Shown: piece after piece, positions 1 to 7,040 of the stretch
Position numbering within the stretch: position 1 is the stretch's first letter
Layout: each line of letters begins with the position of its first letter
Assembly (NCBI GenBank): GCA_964403335.1
Contig: CAYOFI010000013.1
Span: 1-43,387 of the forward strand
Source: CAZYAK01 sp964403335
GTDB lineage: Bacteria > Patescibacteriota > Gracilibacteria > Peribacterales > Peribacteraceae
DNA: 43,387 nt
Direction: 5' to 3'
Position numbers and translations under genes: made by a program
Notes under the pieces: generated by a model
Told to the model about the DNA's origin: nothing
The model's database searches: none
What the model saw: the letters and a program-made list of their open reading frames with translations, nothing else

Positions 1-1336
1 ACGGCTTGAAGAGCTTCATCGCCATTTCCTTCGGCAGACCGCACTGATTCAATTTCAAATGCGGACCGACCACGATGACGGAACGGCCGGAGTAGTCGAC
101 GCGTTTGCCGAGCAAGTTCTGACGGAAGCGCCCCTGCTTGCCCTTCAACATGTCGGAGAGCGAGCGCGGCTTGCGACGGTCACCGGCGGTGAAGAGGGTT
201 TTGCCCGCGCGTGCGGAGTTGTTCAAAAGTGTATCGACCGCTTCCTGCAACATGCGTTTCTCGTTGCGGCAGATGACTTCCGGCGCACCGATGGACATCA
301 GTTTTTTGAGACGGTTGTTGCGGTTGATGACGCGGCGGTACAAGTCGTTCAAGTCGGATGCGGCGAAGCGTCCCCCGTCCAACTGCACCATCGGGCGCAG
401 ATCGGGCGGGATGATCGGCAAGCGGCTGAGGATCATCCATTCGGGCTTGATCGAAGCCTGCATGAACGAGCTCACGAGCTTGATGCGCTTCATGATTTTC
501 TTGAGCTTCTGACCGCTGCTCTGCTCTCTCTCCTTATTGAGATCTTCGATCATCTTGGGCATTTCCACCACGGCGACGATTTCCTTGAGCGACTCGGCCC
601 CGGTGCCGGCGCGGAACACGTGTCCGAACTTCATGTTCATCTCGCGGAATTTCAGCTCAGAGAGCACGCCTCCCACGCGGAGGTTTTTGAGGTCATCCAG
701 CGCATCTTTGTGATTCTGCTTCAAGCTGTCGAACTTCCCGGCGACTTCCTCTTCCAAGGCATCCATCTGCGCGCGGGTGGCGTTGCTGTCGGAGAGCTTC
801 TGCTTGGCTTCGTCGTACTCGCGCTTGATCTGGGTCTTGCGTCCTTCCATGGCCGTGCTCATTTCTTTCTCGGCCTCCTTTTTGGCGTCTTCGTCGACCT
901 GGATGCAGATATAGGCGGCAAAGTAGACGATCTGTTCAAGCGTCTTGATCGGCAGATCGAGGAGCAAACCGATGCGGGACGGACTGGAACGCAAAAACCA
1001 AATGTGCGTGACGGGAACCGCCAAGTTGATGTGGCCCATGCGCTCGCGGCGAACGATGCTGCGCGTCACTTCCACACCGCACTTCTCACACACCACGCCG
1101 CTGTAGCGCACTCCTTTATACTTCCCGCAGAAACACTGGAAGTTCTTCGTGGGACCGAAAATACGCTCACAAAACAATCCATCCGGCTCGGCACGCTGCG
1201 TACGGTAGTTCACCGTCTCCGCTTTGGTGACTTCCCCGCGCGACCACCCGAGCATGTCTTCGGGACTCGCGATGGAGAGCGCAACCGCATCAAACGAATC
1301 GGTGGCGGCGGATTTTGGCGCGTGGGGGGCGGGCAT
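1..1336 (-). CDS. rpoC: DNA-directed RNA polymerase subunit beta' (N-terminal part)
   Basis: This is the catalytic large subunit of RNA polymerase. Only the first 445 residues are in the window; the gene runs off the left edge. The start ATG at 1336 is followed by the family's typical opening (FDAVALSIASPEDMLGWS, then GEVTKAETVNYRT and GLFCERIFGP). The N-terminal zinc ribbon is complete: Cys68, Cys70, Cys83 and Cys86. The last visible residues (QGRFRQNLLGKRVDYSGRS) match the conserved region that leads toward the active site. No Shine-Dalgarno sequence precedes the ATG. A perfect 18-bp inverted repeat lies 22 nt upstream. The gene directly upstream on the same strand is not rpoB, which is unusual because rpoB and rpoC normally adjoin. 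Confidence 0.98.
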   Translation of the reverse strand, partial: MPAPHAPKSAATDSFDAVALSIASPEDMLGWSRGEVTKAETVNYRTQRAEPDGLFCERIFGPTKNFQCFCGKYKGVRYSGVVCEKCGVEVTRSIVRRERMGHINLAVPVTHIWFLRSSPSRIGLLLDLPIKTLEQIVYFAAYICIQVDEDAKKEAEKEMSTAMEGRKTQIKREYDEAKQKLSDSNATRAQMDALEEEVAGKFDSLKQNHKDALDDLKNLRVGGVLSELKFREMNMKFGHVFRAGTGAESLKEIVAVVEMPKMIEDLNKEREQSSGQKLKKIMKRIKLVSSFMQASIKPEWMILSRLPIIPPDLRPMVQLDGGRFAASDLNDLYRRVINRNNRLKKLMSIGAPEVICRNEKRMLQEAVDTLLNNSARAGKTLFTAGDRRKPRSLSDMLKGKQGRFRQNLLGKRVDYSGRSVIVVGPHLKLNQCGLPKEMAMKLFKP

Positions 1337-1357
1337 ACGAATGAGGGAAATAATGGT

Positions 1358-1394
1358 GTGCGTAGAGACGCCACGCCGTGGCGTCTCTACGCAC
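1358..1394. repeat. Perfect 18-bp inverted repeat upstream of rpoC
   Basis: Arms at 1358-1375 and 1377-1394 are perfect reverse complements around a single C. The core is GTAGAGACGCCACG and its complement. From memory, palindromes beginning GTAGAGACG and ending CGTCTCTAC are a widespread dispersed repeat type in bacteria; that link was not checked here. It lies in the leader or promoter region of rpoC, so it could fold in the transcript, end transcription arriving from 1532-2374, or be a small mobile palindrome. Confidence 0.9.
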
Positions 1395-1531
1395 GAAATC
1401 CGCCGCTGCCCCGCCGCGTTCGTCTTAAACGCTCAGGGAAACGTCGGTGAATGTAGGCTCAGTATACGGAGAAAAGCGCCTGGTGCAAGGAATTCTTTAT
1501 TGTTTTTCGATGATTCACGCCATTGCCTCCG

Positions 1532-2374
1532 CTATCCGATGTTCGAGTTATGACAGGCAACGTGCACTCTGTCGTAGCTCTCTTTTCCCCTGACAAAATT
1601 GTCGGTGATCCAAGCAATGCGATCCGCTTCATCCATACCCTTCCACTTGGCTGCCACAAACTGCAATCGGGCAATCAATGATGCCTCAAAAGACTGCGTC
1701 TGAAAAATACCCTTATCACCCATTTCCAATGTTGATCCATGCCCCCCTATTTGTCTGAATATTTCTGTCAGCACCTTCAGAGAAAGCTTCGTTGCTACAT
1801 CACCTGTATAGAAAAGTGTGGGATTCAGCACCATACGTTCTGGTCCGATCCTGGGAGTTTCCAAATACATATCCTGCTGATCCGAGGAACCAAGCCCTTC
1901 GCCAAATGAGCTGCTGTCAGACCTTCGATAGTCCGGCCACAAACGTTTATTTTGCGTATGCGACACTGCATCTACAAATCTGACCATATCCTGCAAAAAA
2001 GGCATTGCAGATATCAAAGCAATGAATCGATGCACATGGGGAAAAGCAACCTGCTGCTGCAGGGCCGTATCGCACGCCTGAAGAGAACTGGAGGGCTTCT
2101 TAATTCTGGGCTTTCGCGATTTTTCTACACTTTTTGTGACTATGCCCTGACCCAGGGCGATGATTTCCTCGCCAAGGCAATCGCGTACGGCCTGTTGCAG
2201 CTCTTCCTCGGTAAGTTCTCGCTGATCACCAATCATCAATGCGCGCATTCTGCTTGCATGTTCCTGCAAGAAGGCATCGATGACCTCTGTGGAAAAGCCA
2301 TGTTTTTCTAAAATTTTCCCCGCGGACTCTACGATTGAAGCTTCTCCAGGTGAAAATGGGGCTTTTCCAGTCAT
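1532..2374 (-). CDS. Hypothetical protein, 280 aa
   Basis: I do not recognise a family. The protein is soluble-looking, with no signal peptide or membrane segment. The first 85 residues read as mostly helical (SIVESAGKILEKHGF, then acidic and Glu-rich), followed by a basic linker (SVEKSRKPRIKKP) and a mixed C-terminal domain ending in HVACHNSNIG. The ATG at 2374 is supported by a promoter placing the transcript start at about the ATG itself (TTGACA at 2408-2403, TACGAT at 2386-2381). It sits between a zinc-ribbon gene and rpoC on the same strand, where rpoB would usually be, with 195 bp separating it from rpoC. No role can be inferred. Confidence 0.75.
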   Translation of the reverse strand: MTGKAPFSPGEASIVESAGKILEKHGFSTEVIDAFLQEHASRMRALMIGDQRELTEEELQQAVRDCLGEEIIALGQGIVTKSVEKSRKPRIKKPSSSLQACDTALQQQVAFPHVHRFIALISAMPFLQDMVRFVDAVSHTQNKRLWPDYRRSDSSSFGEGLGSSDQQDMYLETPRIGPERMVLNPTLFYTGDVATKLSLKVLTEIFRQIGGHGSTLEMGDKGIFQTQSFEASLIARLQFVAAKWKGMDEADRIAWITDNFVRGKESYDRVHVACHNSNIG

Positions 2375-2380
2375 ATGGCA

Positions 2381-2408
2381 ATCGTAAGTACAAACAAAAA
2401 AATGTCAA
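2381..2408 (-). promoter_or_regulatory. Promoter of the 280-aa hypothetical gene
   Basis: Perfect -35 TTGACA (2408-2403), 16-nt spacer with a T-rich run, then TACGAT (2386-2381). Six nucleotides separate the -10 box from the ATG at 2374, so the transcript would be leaderless. Confidence 0.6.
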
Positions 2409-2433
2409 ATTTATGCTCATCGAGCCAATGGTT

Positions 2434-2820
2434 TTACGCTGACGTCACATCCGATCCCGGCCCGTACTCCGTGAACAACTTCTCAAAAGAGCCGCCTGCG
2501 CGCTCCAATCCTTCGCGCAGCGCGTGGACTTCGTTCTCTTTAAGATACAAAGAGGAGGATTCGTTGACGGTTTGGTCTTTGGTGACAGCCTTGGGCATCA
2601 GCTGCATCTGCGGAGCGCCTGCTCCCTGGAGCGAAGCCTGCAAGACGATGTGCGCGTCGCACGTATCGCACTTCAGATGAAGCAGCATGAAGTCTTCAGC
2701 GGCAATGCGCACGGATGCGAAATCCACCGGCACGCGCTTGCCGCACTGCGGGCAACGCATCTGTTGATAGATACGCTGGATCAACTGCTGGAGAGTGTGG
2801 GGGTCGAACTCCATGGACAT
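2434..2820 (-). CDS. Small zinc-ribbon protein, 128 aa
   Basis: It has two CxxC pairs spaced as in a treble-clef or ribbon zinc site: Cys23/Cys26 (CPQCGKRV) and Cys51/Cys54 (CDTC). A helical N-terminus (residues 4-22) precedes them and a Glu-rich helical tail follows. The frame is open further upstream, but the ATG at 2820 is preferred because an extended -10 (TGGTAGAAT) lies just before it, making an upstream start unlikely. A second ATG at 2814 is possible. The gene is divergent from 2892-3413. Nucleic-acid or protein binding is plausible for such a ribbon but is not shown by the sequence. Confidence 0.75.
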   Translation of the reverse strand: MSMEFDPHTLQQLIQRIYQQMRCPQCGKRVPVDFASVRIAAEDFMLLHLKCDTCDAHIVLQASLQGAGAPQMQLMPKAVTKDQTVNESSSLYLKENEVHALREGLERAGGSFEKLFTEYGPGSDVTSA

Positions 2821-2827
2821 TGGACGT

Positions 2828-2836
2828 ATTCTACCA
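2828..2836 (-). promoter_or_regulatory. Extended -10 promoter, leaderless start of zinc-ribbon gene
   Basis: Reads TGGTAGAAT on the minus strand; seven nucleotides separate it from the ATG at 2820. No good -35 is seen, as is common with extended -10 promoters. Confidence 0.6.
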
Positions 2837-2891
2837 CGACTTGCTCCGTTCGCGAAGAAATTTTCTTCAGTTTCCGATACATTCTCCTTCC

Positions 2892-3413
2892 ATGACAAAA
2901 AAACGCGTCATCCACCGCGCCCCGCCGTTGCACGCCCTGCACGTCTTTTTTGCAATCGCCTCTATCGCTCTCTTTATTGCGACTATAGGCAAATTCAATT
3001 TGACTGCTTCTCAGACAACACAAGAATCTTTCACAACAATTCTTGTCGAGCATCAAGAACCTTTGGCACTCACTCTGCGAGCAACGGCCGGCAAAATGCC
3101 AGGTATTCTTGACATCTCGCATGACGCATCGACCGGAGCGCTCTTGCATGTGCCGGAGAATTGGACCGTCCGCGAAGTGCGCGGTGCGCGCGTGACCGAC
3201 GTCATCTCCGCTCCGCCGCTGTTCGGATCCCGCCGTTTTACTATTCCCGCACGGGCCACTGTGTCGTTTACGGTGCCGCTTCCCGGCAATGTGCGCATTC
3301 AAAATCCATCGGGTATTCCCCTCTTGATCCGGACGATCGTGGTGTCGTTGCCGGACGGAAAAACGACGGACGACAGCGTGCTGATTACGACAAAACCGGC
3401 GGTGGTGTGGTGA
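2892..3413 (+). CDS. Membrane-anchored hypothetical protein, 173 aa
   Basis: A short basic N-terminus (MTKKR) leads into one hydrophobic segment at about residues 14-33 (HVFFAIASIALFIATI). The remaining 140 residues read as a beta-rich outer domain with many Val, Thr and Pro. It is probably anchored in the membrane with the domain outside; no family is recognised. The frame is open upstream of the ATG at 2892, but that stretch lies across the divergent promoter region. A -10-like TACATT at 2878-2883 would give a leaderless transcript. The gene is convergent with the large Cys-rich gene at 3426-6665, with only 12 nt between the stop codons. Confidence 0.75.
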   Translation: MTKKRVIHRAPPLHALHVFFAIASIALFIATIGKFNLTASQTTQESFTTILVEHQEPLALTLRATAGKMPGILDISHDASTGALLHVPENWTVREVRGARVTDVISAPPLFGSRRFTIPARATVSFTVPLPGNVRIQNPSGIPLLIRTIVVSLPDGKTTDDSVLITTKPAVVW

Positions 3414-3444
3414 TCCGGCAGCGGATCAGCGCCGCTTACGGCGC
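3411..3444. terminator. Two adjacent hairpins across convergent stop codons
   Basis: The first hairpin is TGATCCG (3411-3417), loop GCAG, CGGATCA (3422-3428). Its arms contain the TGA stop of the plus-strand gene and the TGA stop of the minus-strand gene. Directly next to it is GCGCCG, loop CTTA, CGGCGC (3429-3444). Neither has a T tract, so a bidirectional terminator or mRNA 3'-end stabiliser is inferred rather than shown. Confidence 0.55.
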
Positions 3445-6400
3445 ATCCACGCCCATCCGCTCGCCGCACCCGCGGCCATCACGGCCACCGCGGCGGGACC
3501 CGTGTTGCCGGCGGGCGCGTGGCCCGTGGCAATGGGCGTCACATCCGGATTCGTGCCGCCGGGGATGGTGCCGGGCGTGGTGCCCGGAGTATCGATGATC
3601 TCCGAACCGACTGCCGGCGCATTTTCCGGCTGGCAATTCGCGCTGCAGCCGTCTCCGTTCATGCGGTTGCCGTCGTCGCACCGCTCGCCGTATTCCACCA
3701 CGCGGTTGCCGCATGCGGGCGTGAGTGTGCAGTTGCGGTCGCACCCATCGCCGTCGATGGAGTTGCCGTCATCGCACTGCTCGCCGGGATCGACGACGCC
3801 GTTGCGGCACAGCGGACTGGCGACCAGACGACACGTGTTGTCACAACCATCGGCATTGCTGCGGTTGCCGTCGTCGCACTGCTCACCGGGTTCGTTGATG
3901 CCGTTACCGCATACGATCATCGAACGGCCTTCGGACGACAATCCAGCGGACGCATAACTTCCCGCCGACGAACACCGCGACGGGAACAAGCGGCAGTACT
4001 CATCCAGGGAGGAGTTCTGTCCCGTGCGTGCGCTGCTGATGGTACCGTAAGAGGAATCGAATCCATCACTGCTGTCGAATCCGTACGATGAGCCGCTACT
4101 GAAGGCGTAGCTGCTCTGGAATCCAAATGATGACCGGCCGGAGGATGTTGAGCTGCGGCTGCTGGAGTTCGCACTGCGGCCGGAGCTGTTGGCGCTTGCA
4201 CCGGAACTGTTGGCGCTGCGGCCGGAACTGTTGGCGCTGCGACCACTGGAGTTGGCGCTGCGACCCGAACTGTTGGCGCTTGCACCGGAACTGTTGGCAC
4301 TCCGGCCGGAACTGTTGGCGCTGCGTCTGCTGGAGTTGGCACTGGCGGCTGACGATGTTGTGCCGGCAACACACCGGCAACACTGCCCTTTACAGGCATC
4401 CGTTCCACATGTGCCGGAGCACTGCAGCGTGTATCCCGTGCGACAATCAACAGGAACTTGCACGCACTGATTTCCGGCCACCCTCACCGTGCAGCTGCCA
4501 CCGGCGGAACATTGGTTGAAGCCTCCCGGAGAACTGGCTGCGGGGCTGGATGAACGGGGTGCGGCAGCGCTGGAGTTTACACCTCCCCGTGATGACGGCG
4601 GCGTGCCGCCAGGGGAAGACGACGTGGGAATGCCGCCTCCGGCGGAAGAAGGACGAGGCGGGGGCGGGCCGGATGTACCCGTGACGGAAGAGACTCTGCC
4701 CGGCAGCGAGGAAGGCAGCGGTGTCGGTCCGTAGGGCTGAATGGGGTTGGGGCCGGGGCCACGGAAGGGCGGTGTGCCTACCCTGCCGCCCGGGAACTCC
4801 TGCGCATTGGGGCGGGCGGGATTGGGATTGTTCAACTGGTTATTGCCGCCGCGTGCGCCCCCCACTACTCCTGCACATGCAGGATCGCACAGTGCCTTAT
4901 TGTCAAAACCTTTGTCCGCCAACGGTCCTTCCACAGCAATAGTCCCCCACAGATACACATCCAAATTGAAGCCCGGCTGCCCGAGTTTGGCATTCACGGC
5001 TGCCGGATCTTCCTTGGGACAGAACGGCGCAAAGAGCCTGTCATAGGTAAGACCATCTGCGTCCCAAGTATACGGATACGTATGCATGGTCCAATTGGGC
5101 GGTGGATGCGCCACATTACGTTTTGTACACAGATTGCTCAATTGGTCTTCGTAGACCGCAAGATGGTCCTTGGGGTACGCAATGCATTCGGCAGCGGACA
5201 CATTGCTGATCTTGCCCAAATCCTCGGAAATTTTATTGAATACCTTAAACGCATCCTCTTTAGCCACTTCCGCAGGGGTCCAATAGCCTTCACCGACATA
5301 CGTCCACGACTCGGCTATCGTCTCCAAACCCCACAACCAATCCGCTCCGTCATACGCATAGATCACTTCCAACGGCTTGTCCCCAACTCTTGCCTTCTGT
5401 GTAATTTTGTACGCTAAGACAGGCACGGGAAAAAGTGCCTTGAGGTCGCCTTGAAACATATTGATACGGGTCACCGCTGCGTCCCCCAAACCATTGGGTG
5501 CGGGCGCTTTTAATTTTTCCAAGTACGCGATGCCGTCCAGCTGCGCACCCGCGCTGTCGCCATCTTGGTACACACAGTAGTGGCGGCCGCAGGTGTTCTC
5601 ACAGGTACCCAGTGCACCAGGGTCCTTCGCATCCACCCAGTACATATTGTATGTGGTATTGGGGTCCGGATTGGTTGCGGCAAGCTGGCAGAAATTTGCG
5701 TTGGGATTGCCGTTCTTGGCATTGGGATTGCAGTAGACTTTCTTCTCCATAGGAACACATTCCTTTGCTGCAGCGGCAGCAGTGCATGCTTGTTCCGAAT
5801 CATAGGATTTGGTTGTAATAAATGCACCCTTGTCAATCAAAGCGTTACATTCCACTACTGTTGCCTGACGGCATTGCGCTATGTTTTCTAGGGTATCCTG
5901 CACGCAGCAATACTGCGTTGGGACGGCACATTTCTGATTGCATTCCTTCTCCGACTGAGGATTCTTTCCAGTAATAAAAACCGACTCAAAGCCGCCGATA
6001 TTTTTACCGATCTCCGTGCATTTTTCTGGAGTATTGCTCGTCTCATCACTCATACAAGCAACTCCACTACCCACATGCGGACAGCAATATCCATCTACAG
6101 GTGGTGCCGCAGGGGGGCCCAAGGGTGCGGCAGGCGGAAGGGGTGCGGGCGCCAACAACGCCGGGCATGCAGCCATACACTGGGCATGTACGGCAAGAGC
6201 TTTGTCGTGATCCCTCTCATCGTCCCGAGGAACGGGAAAGAAGAAGTCCTCCTCACAATCCGTACGCCACATTGCAGCGCACATATTCTGCCGGTCCGCC
6301 GGTGCCGTCGGCTTGGGCTTGCAGCAGTATCCCTGATCACCATCCCGTCCAGGGTCTCTGCCCGGCGGTGCCGGTACCGGTACCCATCCTGGTCGTATCG

Positions 6401-6665
6401 CTGCTTTACAATCAAAAGGATTTGTATATGCCGTTCCGCCAAATCCTACACAGACAGAGGTGATCCATGGGTAAAAACAATCGTTTGGCTCGGGGAGATA
6501 ACAGGTGATCATCGGCGCAACCAACGTGAAAGGATCACCAAAACCAAACAAATCCGCGCGCAAGGACGAACGTGTAGTCCCTACCGCCGCCGATGCACCC
6601 ACCGCCAAAAGCAGCACTGCCAGCACGCTCAGCCGGAGAGCGGAAGGGCGCTGCGCAGGCATCAT
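3426..6665 (-). CDS. Large secreted Cys-rich protein with Ser heptads and Myxo-type repeats, 1079 aa
   Basis: The start ATG at 6665 overlaps the stop of the preceding short gene (ATGA), which suggests translational coupling; an in-frame start eight codons earlier is less likely. A signal peptide is at residues 1-28. At least three modules of the local six-cysteine type follow (CC at about 114, 194 and 253, with CC...C...C...C-x3-C in the first two). After a less cysteine-dense middle comes a Pro/Ser region, then about ten heptads of type SANSSGR (residues about 775-840). Three disulfide repeats containing CDDGN (about 915-1012) match the Myxo_disulf_rpt/DUF4215 pattern. The C-terminus is a hydrophobic segment after NTGP and ends RRKRR, an anchor or sorting-type tail. 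It is probably a surface-displayed fibre-like protein. It is the last gene of the cluster; binding partners are unknown. Confidence 0.88.
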   Translation of the reverse strand: MMPAQRPSALRLSVLAVLLLAVGASAAVGTTRSSLRADLFGFGDPFTLVAPMITCYLPEPNDCFYPWITSVCVGFGGTAYTNPFDCKAAIRPGWVPVPAPPGRDPGRDGDQGYCCKPKPTAPADRQNMCAAMWRTDCEEDFFFPVPRDDERDHDKALAVHAQCMAACPALLAPAPLPPAAPLGPPAAPPVDGYCCPHVGSGVACMSDETSNTPEKCTEIGKNIGGFESVFITGKNPQSEKECNQKCAVPTQYCCVQDTLENIAQCRQATVVECNALIDKGAFITTKSYDSEQACTAAAAAKECVPMEKKVYCNPNAKNGNPNANFCQLAATNPDPNTTYNMYWVDAKDPGALGTCENTCGRHYCVYQDGDSAGAQLDGIAYLEKLKAPAPNGLGDAAVTRINMFQGDLKALFPVPVLAYKITQKARVGDKPLEVIYAYDGADWLWGLETIAESWTYVGEGYWTPAEVAKEDAFKVFNKISEDLGKISNVSAAECIAYPKDHLAVYEDQLSNLCTKRNVAHPPPNWTMHTYPYTWDADGLTYDRLFAPFCPKEDPAAVNAKLGQPGFNLDVYLWGTIAVEGPLADKGFDNKALCDPACAGVVGGARGGNNQLNNPNPARPNAQEFPGGRVGTPPFRGPGPNPIQPYGPTPLPSSLPGRVSSVTGTSGPPPPRPSSAGGGIPTSSSPGGTPPSSRGGVNSSAAAPRSSSPAASSPGGFNQCSAGGSCTVRVAGNQCVQVPVDCRTGYTLQCSGTCGTDACKGQCCRCVAGTTSSAASANSSRRSANSSGRSANSSGASANSSGRSANSSGRSANSSGRSANSSGASANSSGRSANSSSRSSTSSGRSSFGFQSSYAFSSGSSYGFDSSDGFDSSYGTISSARTGQNSSLDEYCRLFPSRCSSAGSYASAGLSSEGRSMIVCGNGINEPGEQCDDGNRSNADGCDNTCRLVASPLCRNGVVDPGEQCDDGNSIDGDGCDRNCTLTPACGNRVVEYGERCDDGNRMNGDGCSANCQPENAPAVGSEIIDTPGTTPGTIPGGTNPDVTPIATGHAPAGNTGPAAVAVMAAGAASGWAWMRRKRR
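4150..4345 (-). repeat. 21-nt tandem repeat encoding Ser-Ala-Asn-Ser-Ser-Gly-Arg heptads
   Basis: About nine to ten units of 21 nt lie inside the 1079-aa gene and encode SANSSGR/A variants. The array is in frame and probably forms a flexible, possibly glycosylated stalk. Boundaries are approximate. Confidence 0.8.
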
Positions 6666-6952
6666 TGCTGTGTGGAAAGGAATGCGCAAAATTTGTTGCA
6701 GCCGTCTTGCGTCTTATGAAAACCGCGGCCGCCTTCCTCCAGGCACTGCAACGCGGAGGTGGATTGCACGCACGTGTCTCCCGTTGCAGCGCAACACCAT
6801 CCGGCCACCGGCGGTCCGGTACGTTCCGGATCGGAAATGCCGATGGGCTTCAGCGGGGCGGCGGGTGCGGGCTGGAAGAAACCACGCAGAATAAATCCGG
6901 CGATCAGCCCGGCAATCGCCACAAGAACAACTGTCAACCGCGTGCGTCCCAT
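6662..6952 (-). CDS. Short membrane-anchored GWCC-domain protein, 96 aa
   Basis: The ATG at 6952 (MGRTRLTVVL) is chosen over in-frame ATGs at 7003 and 6988. An extended -10 TGCTACAGT ends seven nucleotides before it, and the same arrangement precedes the paralogue at 9439. One membrane segment spans residues 5-22, followed by a Pro-rich stalk and the compact domain GWCC-x6-C-x8-C-x14-C-x3-C (Cys53 to Cys89), with GG in the 14-residue spacer. Six cysteines suggest three disulfides outside the membrane. Its TGA overlaps the ATG of the 1079-aa gene (ATGA), so the two are probably translated together. Family unknown to me. Confidence 0.8.
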   Translation of the reverse strand: MGRTRLTVVLVAIAGLIAGFILRGFFQPAPAAPLKPIGISDPERTGPPVAGWCCAATGDTCVQSTSALQCLEEGGRGFHKTQDGCNKFCAFLSTQQ

Positions 6953-6959
6953 GGGAGGC

Positions 6960-6968
6960 ACTGTAGCA
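6960..6968 (-). promoter_or_regulatory. Extended -10 promoter of the 96-aa gene
   Basis: TGCTACAGT on the minus strand, seven nucleotides before ATG 6952. It is nearly the same sequence, promoter and start codon context together, as at 9447-9455. Confidence 0.55.
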
Positions 6969-7040
6969 GCCGGATTTTTCTCTGTCATAGTATTTTGCAT
7001 CATAAGCGCGGGTTGAACGCAATGGAACGGATGGAAAGTG

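Noticed and set aside
59..1450. Long plus-strand open frame of 463 codons
   Set aside because: It lies opposite rpoC, whose minus-strand translation matches the family throughout.
4150..4345. Regular repeats suggestive of a CRISPR array
   Set aside because: Units are contiguous 21-mers without spacers and encode Ser-rich heptads in frame.
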